Assembly: GCA_903927685.1 (NCBI GenBank)
Contig: CAIYOB010001325.1
Coordinates: forward strand, 1 to 16,451
Source: an uncultured Planctomycetaceae bacterium
Lineage (GTDB): Bacteria > Planctomycetota > Planctomycetia > Pirellulales > Pirellulaceae
Direction of reading: 5' to 3'
DNA: 16,451 nucleotides
Position 1 is the stretch's first letter. Each line of letters begins with the position of its first letter. Positions 8,579-14,914 of the stretch are shown here, piece after piece. The position numbers were made by a program, and so were the translations under genes. The notes under the pieces are model-generated. The model made no database searches. It saw nothing but the letters and a program-made list of their open reading frames with translations, and had not been told where the DNA came from.

Positions 8579-9694
8579 TCACAGACTCCCCAACTCCAAG
8601 TATCTCGGCCGGGCGTCGAGGGCCTGGCGGAACGGCTCACCGTCTACCCAGCACGCCAGGTACAAATTCGTTGCGTAATGCTCCGCCGGGTAGCGGCGCG
8701 TTGCGGCGAGCAGCGGATCGGACTCGTGCATCCCGACCAGCAGATACTCCCACGGACCGCCGCTGGTGCGCTGCACGAGGGTCCCGAGCAGCTCCTGAAA
8801 GATGAGCGGATCGTCGCTTTCCACCAGCGGCAGCGCGGCGATCAGGTGGCGGATCGGCACGTTCGGCAGTGGCAGTCGCGGCAGGCCGCGGACCTGGGCC
8901 CAGACATTATACAGTGGCCGCAGGCGGCGCCGCAGCCGCCCGTAGTCGTGAACCACGATCTGGCGAAAGGCGTGCTGGTCCCAGCCGCCCAACGTGCCGA
9001 CCAGTTGTCCGCCCCGAAACGCCAGCAGTAGATCCTCCGGCCGCAAGCCTCGAAAGACGCCTTCGTCCGAGAAGAAACCACCGGCCTCGTAGCACGGAAA
9101 GAACTGGCGTTGCGGACCGACACGGCGGATGAAGTCGAGGACGACGGGTACGTCGTCGACACGGGCCGGACGAGTCTCGACGCCAGCGCCGCTGCGCTCC
9201 CACTTCCTGCCGCGCGAAAGCCCGATCGCGACTGTCAAGTAGCGTCCGGCGTAGTGGTACCTCGGCAGGCCGGCCCGGCCCCCGGTCAACGCCGCAAGCG
9301 CGGGCTGGTTGTCGCTGGCGATGGTCGTCAGGTACAGCGGCGTGCGGCCGTCTGCGTGCAGCTGGCGAAGGAAGGCATAACCGCGTGCCAACATGCCCAG
9401 GCCGCGATGGCCTGCCAGCACGCGCAGGCCGCTCAGATAGCCCACGTCGGCCGGCTGGCCGTTGACGTACCGCGGCCCGACGGACCGCGACGCGACACCG
9501 ATGATCCGCCGAGTCTGCGGATCGCGTGCGGCCAACGTCTGCCGAAAGCGGCCGTCAACCACGGCGGCGCCGAAGTAGCTGGGCTCGCGGTGAAAGCTGA
9601 CCGCGATCGAGCCCGGCATCGGCGTCGCCGCCAGTGCCGCCCGTAGTTCGCCGTCGTCGGCCGGCGTCGCCAACTCAAACCGATACCGGCTCAT
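8579..9694 (-). CDS. GNAT-family N-acetyltransferase, probable double domain
   Basis: This is a 371-residue protein, about twice the length of a single GNAT domain. The N-terminal half carries a good acetyl-CoA-binding segment: a VGYLSGLRVL strand followed by GHRGLGMLARGYAFL, which matches the R/QxxGxG/A pyrophosphate loop, then YLTTIASDNQPAL. The second half starts again with a typical GNAT opening (ETRPARVDDVPVVLDFIRR) and contains LLLAFRGGQLVGTLGGWDQ, a normal second-strand pattern, but its CoA loop is less clear, so it may be non-catalytic. The ATG at 9694 lies inside the end of the upstream radical SAM gene (20-bp overlap), consistent with coupling. The likely role is acyl transfer to an amine within the operon's pathway; the substrate is unknown. 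Confidence 0.82.
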   Translation of the reverse strand: MSRYRFELATPADDGELRAALAATPMPGSIAVSFHREPSYFGAAVVDGRFRQTLAARDPQTRRIIGVASRSVGPRYVNGQPADVGYLSGLRVLAGHRGLGMLARGYAFLRQLHADGRTPLYLTTIASDNQPALAALTGGRAGLPRYHYAGRYLTVAIGLSRGRKWERSGAGVETRPARVDDVPVVLDFIRRVGPQRQFFPCYEAGGFFSDEGVFRGLRPEDLLLAFRGGQLVGTLGGWDQHAFRQIVVHDYGRLRRRLRPLYNVWAQVRGLPRLPLPNVPIRHLIAALPLVESDDPLIFQELLGTLVQRTSGGPWEYLLVGMHESDPLLAATRRYPAEHYATNLYLACWVDGEPFRQALDARPRYLELGSL

Positions 9695-11036
9695 GCCCCG
9701 CCTCCTGCTCCCACGGTCCGGCTCCCAGCTGCAGCCCCTGACGCCGCTGGATGTCGCCGCGAGCGCCGAAATTCAGGGCCAGAAACGTCGCCAGGTTCGG
9801 CAGGCTGGAGGCGTTGACTTTCCAATCTGCCAAGCGGCCGAGGATCGACGGCCAACCGAAAAACTGCCGCCGCGCTTGCAGGCACGCCGCTTGCAGTTCC
9901 TCCGGTGACACCCGGCGAGGCCGAAACACGACGTCGCCGACGCAGCCGTCAGGATCGAGCCACCACTTGGGCGTCAGCAGCCGGCCTTCCTGCTCCAGCC
10001 GCCGGAACAGCGGGGTGCCGGGAAACGGGACCACCTGGTTGAAGGCGGCCAGAAACAGCTGCTGTTCGCGGGCGAAATCGACGCTTCGGCGGATCGTCTC
10101 GGCGTCGTCGTGGTCGTAGCCGAATAGGAACGTTCCGTAGATGGCCAGCCCGTGCTTGCGGAGGTGCCCCAGACTTTGCGCGTAATTCTCCGCCGCCAGA
10201 TTCCAGGATTTTCCCATCGCCTGCAGGTTGGCCGGTTCCAGAGACTCCACGCCGACCAGTACACCGCGGCAGCCACTGGCGACCATCCGTTCCAACAGCC
10301 GCTCGTCGCGCGCAGCGTGCAGCCCAATCTGGCCGATCCAGCGGCGACGCAACGGCGTCAGTTCGCGGCACAGTTCCCGCGCCCACTGGGGCTGAGCGGC
10401 GAAGTTGTCGTCGACCAGGAAGAACCAACGCTGGCCGCACGGCTCCATTTCGGCCGCGACTTCCGCCGGGGGCCGACGGTTCTGGCGAGCCTGATGAAAC
10501 GCCGTGATCGAACAGAAATCGCAAGCGAGCGGACATCCTCGAGTCGCCTCTATCAAGGCGACTCGCTGATAGTCCTTTCCGCGAAACAGCTCACGCCGCG
10601 GACGCACCCCGGCCAGTGGACGCGGGGCCGCCGCTCGATACACGGCTTCCAGACGATGGTGCCGAGCGTCAGCGAGCAGCCGCTGCCACACGGGCTCCGC
10701 GTCGCCGACGACGATGGCGTCAGCCTCCCGTCCGGCCTCTTCCGGAATCAACGTCACGTGATAGCCTCCCAGGACCACCGGCACGCCACGTGCGCGGAAC
10801 TGCCGCGCGATCCTGTAGGCCCGCAGCGCCGTGAACGTCTCCACGCTGATCGCCACGAGGTCCGTCGGCTCGTCGAACGGAATGCGCTCCAGTCGGTCAT
10901 CGAAGAAGCGGACCTCGATGTCGGGCGGCGTCAGGCCCGCCAGCACGGCCATCGCCAGCGGCTCCATCTGCCACGACCGGACATACGGATGCCCCGGCTT
11001 GCGTCCGACCGCGGGATAGATGAGCGTCAGCTTCAT
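9675..11036 (-). CDS. Radical SAM protein with B12-binding-like domain (copy A)
   Basis: This 453-residue protein is one of three tandem paralogues. Residues 1-140 are a B12-binding-type Rossmann domain (MKLTLIYP start, SWQMEPLAMAVLAGLTPPD, PVVLGGYHVTLIPEE). The radical SAM core has RGCPLACDFC with cysteines C168, C172 and C175, followed by FFLVDDNFAAQ, GVESLEP, YGTFLFGYDHD and PFPGTPLFRRL. The C-terminal ~80 residues (WWLDPDG, RRVSPEEL, then a basic helical tail) are shared with copies B and C. The DxHxxG cobalt-ligand motif is replaced by DDRLERI. The ATG at 11036 is chosen over an upstream in-frame start at 11147 because it aligns with the paralogues and avoids 101 bases of overlap with copy B; the gap to copy B is 10 bases. 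No strong ribosome-binding site is seen, so translation may depend on coupling. The substrate is unknown. Confidence 0.9.
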   Translation of the reverse strand: MKLTLIYPAVGRKPGHPYVRSWQMEPLAMAVLAGLTPPDIEVRFFDDRLERIPFDEPTDLVAISVETFTALRAYRIARQFRARGVPVVLGGYHVTLIPEEAGREADAIVVGDAEPVWQRLLADARHHRLEAVYRAAAPRPLAGVRPRRELFRGKDYQRVALIEATRGCPLACDFCSITAFHQARQNRRPPAEVAAEMEPCGQRWFFLVDDNFAAQPQWARELCRELTPLRRRWIGQIGLHAARDERLLERMVASGCRGVLVGVESLEPANLQAMGKSWNLAAENYAQSLGHLRKHGLAIYGTFLFGYDHDDAETIRRSVDFAREQQLFLAAFNQVVPFPGTPLFRRLEQEGRLLTPKWWLDPDGCVGDVVFRPRRVSPEELQAACLQARRQFFGWPSILGRLADWKVNASSLPNLATFLALNFGARGDIQRRQGLQLGAGPWEQEAGHEPVSV

Positions 11037-11046
11037 GAGGGGGCTC

Positions 11047-12375
11047 TCAACGCAGGCCGAATCGCATTCCCTGTTTCTTGAACGTCTCGCGGCGGAAGAG
11101 GGGATTGTAGCGAAGGTACAACCCCAAGCGGTAGGGACTGCGGACATATCGCCAGTCGCAAGCTCGGAAGAGGATCGAGCCGAAGCTGTTAAATCGTCGC
11201 CGGGCTTGGAAGCAGACGTCGGTGAGTTCCTCGGCCGACATTCCGCGAGGCTGGAAGGCCGCGTGGTTGAAGCGATACTCCGGGTGCAGCCACCATTGCC
11301 CGTCGTACAGCAGGCGGCCTTCCGCCCGCAGGGTCTCGTACAAGGCGGTACGCGGGTACGGCATCAGAATGTTGAACGCCGCGAAGCAGAACTTGTTGTC
11401 GATCGCGAAGTCCACGGTTCGCTCGATGGAGTCCCGCGTGTCGTGATCGTGGCCGCAGGTGAAGGCGGCCCAAACCTGCAGCCCGTAATCGCGCAGGACC
11501 TGGAGCGGCTCGCGGTAGTCACGGCCGGCGTCCGTCAGGTTGGGAGCCTTGCGTGACTCGCGGATGTTCTCCGGGTTCAGCGATTCGAACCCGATGACGT
11601 GCCCCAGGCAGCCGCTGGCGGCCATCAGTTCCATCAGTTCGCGGTCTTCCGTCATGTCGATGCTGGCCTGCGAGACCCAGCGAATCCGCAGCGGGATCAG
11701 TTCGCGGCACAGGGCTTTGGCGGCCTCGCGGTTCCACAGCATGTTGTCGTCCACAAAGAAGAGCAGTCGCCGCGGCTGAGACTCGATTTCCGCAACCACT
11801 TCGCGGACGGCCCGCAGGTAGTGCGTCTGGTGGAAGTAGGCGCTGACCGCACAGTACGTGCAGTCGAACCCGCAGCCGCGGCTGAATTGCAGCAGGGCCA
11901 ACGGCAGGTAGCCCCGGCCGCGGAACAGATCACGCCGCGTCAGCGTGCCGGGCTGCGGCGGTCCCACGGGAGCTTGGTACAGCGGCTGTAACCGCCCGCG
12001 GCGGCAGTCGTCCAGCACTTGCGTCCACAGGAACTCCGCATCGCCCAGGTACAGCGAATCCGCGTGCTGCGCCGCTTCCTCGGGCAGCAGCGTCGGATGA
12101 ATTCCGCCCAGAATCACGGGCACGCCGCGTTGGCGGAACTCGGCCGCGATTTCGTACGCGCGGCGGGCCGTGAACGTTTCGACGGTGATCGCGGCCAAGT
12201 CGGTCGGCTCGTCGTAGGGAATCGGCTCCATCCGGTCGTCGTACATCGCGACCTCGACGTCCGGCGGCGTCAGCGCGGCCAGGACGCCCAACTGGAGCGG
12301 CTCCATTCGCCCCGAGTCCACGTACAGGCTGTGCTCAAGCCGGCCGATGTTGGGCTTGATCAGACTGACCTTCAC
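11047..12375 (-). CDS. Radical SAM protein with B12-binding-like domain (copy B, diverged core)
   Basis: This 442-residue protein is the middle paralogue. Layout matches copies A and C: MKVSLIKPNIG, MEPLQLGVLAALTPPD, PVILGGIHPTLLPEE, then the core with RGCGFDCTYC (C168, C172, C175), LFFVDDNMLW and QASIDMTEDRE. Two core positions differ from copies A, C and D. The GTFLFGYDHD-like strand is AAFTCGHDHD (around residues 303-312), and the PGT turn is PYPRTAL (339-345). That suggests a changed substrate or an altered, possibly reduced, activity. The N-domain has DDRMEPI where DxHxxG would be. The start is GTG at 12375, supported by a strong GGGGAGGT ribosome-binding site. The first 41 bases overlap the end of copy C. 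Confidence 0.9.
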   Translation of the reverse strand: MKVSLIKPNIGRLEHSLYVDSGRMEPLQLGVLAALTPPDVEVAMYDDRMEPIPYDEPTDLAAITVETFTARRAYEIAAEFRQRGVPVILGGIHPTLLPEEAAQHADSLYLGDAEFLWTQVLDDCRRGRLQPLYQAPVGPPQPGTLTRRDLFRGRGYLPLALLQFSRGCGFDCTYCAVSAYFHQTHYLRAVREVVAEIESQPRRLLFFVDDNMLWNREAAKALCRELIPLRIRWVSQASIDMTEDRELMELMAASGCLGHVIGFESLNPENIRESRKAPNLTDAGRDYREPLQVLRDYGLQVWAAFTCGHDHDTRDSIERTVDFAIDNKFCFAAFNILMPYPRTALYETLRAEGRLLYDGQWWLHPEYRFNHAAFQPRGMSAEELTDVCFQARRRFNSFGSILFRACDWRYVRSPYRLGLYLRYNPLFRRETFKKQGMRFGLR

Positions 12376-13708
12376 GCTCCACCTCCCCGGACGTCAGCGA
12401 ATCCGCGCCTCCCAACGCCATCCCTTGCTTCCTCCTAATCTCCCGCCGCGAGATGAAGTTGCCCAACAGAAACGCGGCCAGGCGACCGGGACTGCGGCAG
12501 TTCGTTCGCCAATCCCAGACGCGGCGGAGAATCGACCGAAATGTATTGAAGGCCCGCCGCGCCCGAAAGCAGCCCTCCGCCAATTGTTCGGGGCTCATCC
12601 CTCGCGGCCGGAAGAGTGCCTGCCCGTAGCGGAATCCGGGTGCCAGCCACCAGCGGTCGTGCAGCAGTCGCCCTTCGGCCGCCAGCCGGCGGTACAAGGC
12701 CGTGCCGGGCGTCGGCGTGAGCGGGTTGAAGTTCGCCAGAAAGAACCGCGACCGCAACGCGAAATCGACGCAGGCGTCGAACGCATCGACCGTGTCGTGA
12801 TCGTACCCGAACACGAACGTACCGTAGACCATGATGCCGTGTTCGCGGATCCTGCGAAGCGACGCGGCATAGTCTCCGTCCTGCACCGCCCACCCCTTGT
12901 TCATCTGCTGGAGGTTGCGCGGATCCAGCGATTCGAAGCCGATCACCATCGCCTGGCAGCCGCTGTCCGCCATCAGCTTCAGCAGTCGCGGTTCCCGGCA
13001 CACGTCGATGCTCGCTTGGCACGACCAGCGGACCCGCAACGGAATCAGCGCTCGGCACAACGCCTCCGCTCGGCCCTGGTCGGCCAGCAGATTATCGTCG
13101 ACAAACAGCAGATGCCTGCGGCCCAGCGACTCGATCTCAGCGATGACTTCTTCCACCGGCCGCCAGCGGAGGTTCGTGCCGTAGAAGGCATGGATTGAAC
13201 AGAAATCGCACGCGAACCGGCACCCGCGTCCGAATTGCACAAGGTTCAGCGGAGCGTACCGTTTGCCCCGAAAGATGTCTCGCCGGGGCAGCGGCCCGGC
13301 GAGTGACGGCGTCTCGGCCGCCTGATACACGCGCCGCAACTTTCCCGCCCGCGCGTCCTCGACGACCTCCGGCCAGATTCCTTCCGCATCGCCGACGACA
13401 ACGGCGTCGGCATGCTGGAGCGCCTCCTCAGGCAACAGCGTCGGATGATACCCGCCCATGACAACCGGGATTCCACGCCGCCGGAAGCGAGCCGCAATCT
13501 GATAGGCATTCCGCGCCGTGAACGTCTCGACGGTCATCGCCACCAAGTCCGTCGGCGCATCGACGGGAATCGGTTCCAGCCGCTCGTCCATCAATTCCAA
13601 CTGCACATCCGCCGGAGTCAAACTCGCCAGAATCGCCAAGCTCAACGGCTGCATCGCATCCGCGGAACGGACATCAGCCAGATTAGGTCGGACAAGTGCG
13701 ACTCGCAT
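12335..13708 (-). CDS. Radical SAM protein with B12-binding-like domain (copy C), first operon gene
   Basis: This 457-residue protein is the promoter-proximal member of the three paralogues. The B12-binding-type domain covers residues 1-135 (MRVALVRPNLA, MQPLSLAILASLTP, PVVMGGYHPTLLPEE). The radical SAM core contains RGCRFACDFC with C163, C167 and C170, then LLFVDDNLLADQ, QASIDVCREP, IGFESLDP, YGTFVFGYDHD and PTPGTALYRRL. The cobalt-ligand motif is absent (DERLEPI). Its last 41 bases overlap copy B. I prefer the ATG at 13708 because it aligns with the paralogues; GTG at 13726 is in frame and would add six residues. Neither has a ribosome-binding site, and a -10-like TAGAAT lies only 8 bases before the ATG, so the message may be leaderless. 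The chemistry is probably methylation, C-C bond formation or rearrangement on an unknown substrate. Confidence 0.9.
   Translation of the reverse strand: MRVALVRPNLADVRSADAMQPLSLAILASLTPADVQLELMDERLEPIPVDAPTDLVAMTVETFTARNAYQIAARFRRRGIPVVMGGYHPTLLPEEALQHADAVVVGDAEGIWPEVVEDARAGKLRRVYQAAETPSLAGPLPRRDIFRGKRYAPLNLVQFGRGCRFACDFCSIHAFYGTNLRWRPVEEVIAEIESLGRRHLLFVDDNLLADQGRAEALCRALIPLRVRWSCQASIDVCREPRLLKLMADSGCQAMVIGFESLDPRNLQQMNKGWAVQDGDYAASLRRIREHGIMVYGTFVFGYDHDTVDAFDACVDFALRSRFFLANFNPLTPTPGTALYRRLAAEGRLLHDRWWLAPGFRYGQALFRPRGMSPEQLAEGCFRARRAFNTFRSILRRVWDWRTNCRSPGRLAAFLLGNFISRREIRRKQGMALGGADSLTSGEVEREGQSDQAQHRPA
12381..12388 (-). promoter_or_regulatory. Strong ribosome-binding site for radical SAM copy B
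   Basis: On the minus strand GGGGAGGT lies 5 bases before the GTG at 12375, inside the coding end of copy C. It fixes a GTG start for copy B and is the clearest Shine-Dalgarno site in the operon. Confidence 0.65.
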
Positions 13709-13716
13709 GGCCGCGG

Positions 13717-13722
13717 ATTCTA
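13717..13722 (-). promoter_or_regulatory. Candidate extended -10 for the radical SAM operon
   Basis: On the minus strand TAGAAT is preceded by TGC, the extended -10 pattern (TGnTATAAT-like). With a normal 6-7-base distance to the start of transcription, the RNA would begin 2-3 bases before the ATG at 13708. The hexamer at the 17-base spacing (TTCGCT) matches a -35 poorly. This is a candidate only. Confidence 0.35.
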
Positions 13723-13821
13723 GCACGGCGAGTCAAGAAAGCGAATCCATCAACACCATTTGGCCGACGTTGCGGTAGCGTTCGCCTTGGTGGTGGCACG
13801 CGATTGACTTTGGCTCGTTTC

Positions 13822-13874
13822 ACCGCGACCCAACGGGGAGCGTGAGGCCGACGCGCTCCCCGCTGGGTCGCGGT
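13822..13874. repeat. Large palindrome, 21-bp arms
   Basis: The two 21-base arms, 13822-13842 and 13854-13874, are complementary except at one position (A opposite C, where a G would complete the stem). The loop is 11 bases. The arm core reads CGCGACCCAACGGGGAGCG. The near-perfect pairing and GC-rich stem are typical of dispersed, REP-like palindromes, and I recall very similar elements scattered through planctomycete genomes. It lies upstream of the radical SAM operon and could also act as a bidirectional transcription block, but no T-tract is present. Confidence 0.7.
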
Positions 13875-13882
13875 TAACCAAC

Positions 13883-13897
13883 GCGGCCTTCGGCCGC
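13883..13897. repeat. Short perfect GC palindrome
   Basis: GCGGCC and GGCCGC form a perfect 6-bp stem around a TTC loop, 8 bases after the larger palindrome. It is probably part of the same composite repeat. Confidence 0.5.
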
Positions 13898-13920
13898 AAC
13901 CCAATGAATCCGGGAATCGT

Positions 13921-13986
13921 GAACAGGAGGAAACGGAGGGAACAGAGTGCAGGAGCTTTCTCCGTGGTTTCTGTTACCTCCTGTTC
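13921..13986. repeat. Imperfect inverted repeat with purine-rich arm
   Basis: The outer arms GAACAGGAGGAAAC (13921-13934) and GTTACCTCCTGTTC (13973-13986) pair at 13 of 14 positions. The interior continues as repeated GGAAAC/GGAACAG-like units, including a second purine-rich block, GGAGGGAACAGAG. I recall similar GGAAACAGAGG-type dispersed repeats in planctomycetes and cyanobacteria, but cannot confirm that here. Confidence 0.55.
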
Positions 13987-14337
13987 AAGAAATGCGCGCA
14001 AGAACCCGGGTGCTGAATCGGGGCGGCCGGGGCGTGCGCAGCCCGCTGGATCATCCCCCGGGATATTCCGACCTACCGCCTCGTTTTCCATCCGTGTTAC
14101 GATCCCAATCCGGCGGTGACCGGAATGAGGAATGCCCGACTGTCCGACAGCTCCGCCGATTCTTGTGCCGTCGCCGTTGCAATTCTCCCCAGAACACCAA
14201 TCATCATCCCTGATTGATGGATTCTAAGTATTTGCGGGGGGTGTGGCTAACCGAACCTGTCGTCGCAAGCCCTGGCGAGCGGAACGAAAACACTCGGCCG
14301 CTTGCCATCAACATTTCGGCTTGAACGCACGGCGTCG
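13987..14337. other. About 350 bases with no recognisable gene
   Basis: Open frames here are short and have no family resemblance. A TTACGAT sequence (about 14097) resembles a planctomycete -10 element, but only a 30-residue frame follows (ATG at about 14125). The stretch may be the remains of a lost gene and its promoter, or simply spacer. Confidence 0.4.
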
Positions 14338-14463
14338 GTGCGACCTCCCACAAAACAGGGACGCTATGGGTCTCTTGGCAAATTGAAATTCCTCGGATGG
14401 GCTACCCTCCTGGCCGCTTACTTCGCCTGTTTTCCCAGTTTGTGGGAGGCCGTTCTTGCGTAA
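14338..14463 (+). CDS. Candidate tiny membrane peptide (first of two)
   Basis: This is an open frame of 41 codons from a GTG at 14338, or 26 from a TTG at 14383. It encodes one hydrophobic helix, FLGWATLLAAYFACFPSLW, preceded by lysines, and it ends in TAA. There is no clear ribosome-binding site and no family match I recognise. It is listed because the hydrophobic, lysine-flanked composition is unlike ordinary frame noise, and because a second such frame follows 21 bases later. The chance of it being a real gene is low to moderate. Confidence 0.22.
   Translation: MRPPTKQGRYGSLGKLKFLGWATLLAAYFACFPSLWEAVLA
14344..14449. repeat. Inverted repeat with 11-bp perfect arms
   Basis: CCTCCCACAAA (14344-14354) and TTTGTGGGAGG (14439-14449) are perfectly complementary and enclose 84 bases. 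The match continues imperfectly inward (ACAGGG against CCCAG). It could be terminal repeats of a very small non-autonomous element or the base of a structured RNA. It overlaps the first candidate membrane peptide, and both readings cannot easily be true. Confidence 0.4.
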
Positions 14464-14484
14464 GGCGGCGAGAATGGACTTGAC

Positions 14485-14604
14485 ATGCTTCTCTCGCTGA
14501 TTTCACTGGTGGGCTCGCTTTCGCTGGTCGTCGTGGCGCTCGTGCTGGCGCTCCGCGGATGGACGTGGGCCGCGCATGATCGGGCAAAACGCCACCAGCG
14601 ATGA
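14485..14604 (+). CDS. Candidate tiny single-span membrane protein (second of two)
   Basis: This 39-residue frame starts at an ATG and has a clean layout: a hydrophobic span (LLSLISLVGSLSLVVVALVL, residues 2-21), a tryptophan-rich boundary (RGWTWAAH) and a basic tail (DRAKRHQR). That is a typical small inner-membrane protein with its C-terminus in the cytoplasm. Upstream, GGCGAGAA could be a weak ribosome-binding site. I do not recognise a family. It ends 12 bases before the predicted hicA -35 element, so it is probably not in the hicA transcript. Confidence 0.33.
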   Translation: MLLSLISLVGSLSLVVVALVLALRGWTWAAHDRAKRHQR

Positions 14605-14616
14605 GGAGGCTTCCCG

Positions 14617-14645
14617 TTGGTCCCCGCGGGGGAATTTGGTAAACT
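14617..14645 (+). promoter_or_regulatory. hicAB promoter with palindrome in the spacer
   Basis: TTGGTC (14617-14622) and TAAACT (14640-14645) are separated by exactly 17 bases, a good sigma-70-type spacing. The spacer contains the perfect 10-bp palindrome CCCCGCGGGG (14622-14631), a plausible operator. A 6-bp stem (CCCCGA 14666-14671 with TCGGGG 14681-14686) follows in the leader before hicA. Type II toxin-antitoxin operons are usually autorepressed, so an operator here would be expected. Confidence 0.5.
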
Positions 14646-14709
14646 GACGCAGGCGCCCTTTTTGTCCCCGACGACGGTGATCGGGGCTCTTCCTGGGTGA
14701 GTCGAGATC

Positions 14710-14714
14710 GGGAG
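14710..14714 (+). promoter_or_regulatory. Ribosome-binding site that sets the hicA start
   Basis: GGGAG lies 7 bases before the GTG at 14722 but only 1 base before the in-frame TTG at 14716. The GTG is therefore the likely start, giving the usual HicA opening MTVRDAIRLLEDDGW. Confidence 0.6.
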
Positions 14715-14721
14715 CTTGGAT

Positions 14722-14910
14722 GTGACTGTTCGCGATGCAATCAGGTTGCTCGAAGACGATGGCTGGCAGTTGGTGGCGCAGAAGGGTAGCCACCGCCAGT
14801 ACAAGCACCCGACCAAACCTGGTCGCGTCACCGTCGCCGGCAACATGAAAGACGATCTTGCGCCGGGTACGCTGAACAGCATCCTGAAGCAAGCAGGATT
14901 GAAGGAGTAA
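14722..14910 (+). CDS. hicA: HicA-family toxin (mRNA interferase)
   Basis: HicA toxins are small ribosome-independent RNases that cut mRNA when not held by HicB. This 62-residue protein has a normal double-stranded-RNA-binding-like HicA fold pattern: LLEDDGWQLVAQKGSHRQYKH with the catalytic histidine (H24), then a VTVAG strand and the conserved ending DDLAPGTLNSILKQAGLK. All family landmarks are present, so it should be active. The hicB start lies 4 bases after its stop, with hicB's AAGGAG site inside the end of hicA; this linked arrangement is typical. The gene is intact even though the neighbouring transposase is broken. Confidence 0.92.
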   Translation: MTVRDAIRLLEDDGWQLVAQKGSHRQYKHPTKPGRVTVAGNMKDDLAPGTLNSILKQAGLKE

Positions 14911-14914
14911 CTCG

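Noticed and set aside
11037..11147. N-terminal extension of radical SAM copy A starting at 11147
   Set aside because: The 37 extra residues do not resemble the paralogues and would overlap copy B coding by 101 bases. The ATG at 11036 aligns with the other copies.
13717..13736. TTGACT followed by TAGAAT on the minus strand as a full promoter
   Set aside because: The two hexamers are only 8 bases apart, far short of the 16-18 needed. Only the extended -10 reading is kept.
13750..14091. 113-codon minus-strand frame across the palindromes
   Set aside because: It is explained by the palindromic and purine-rich repeats. Such frames recur wherever the repeat occurs and have no domain.
14480..14485. 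Perfect TTGACA -35 hexamer
   Set aside because: No -10-like hexamer lies 16-18 bases downstream, and it overlaps the start of a candidate small frame.
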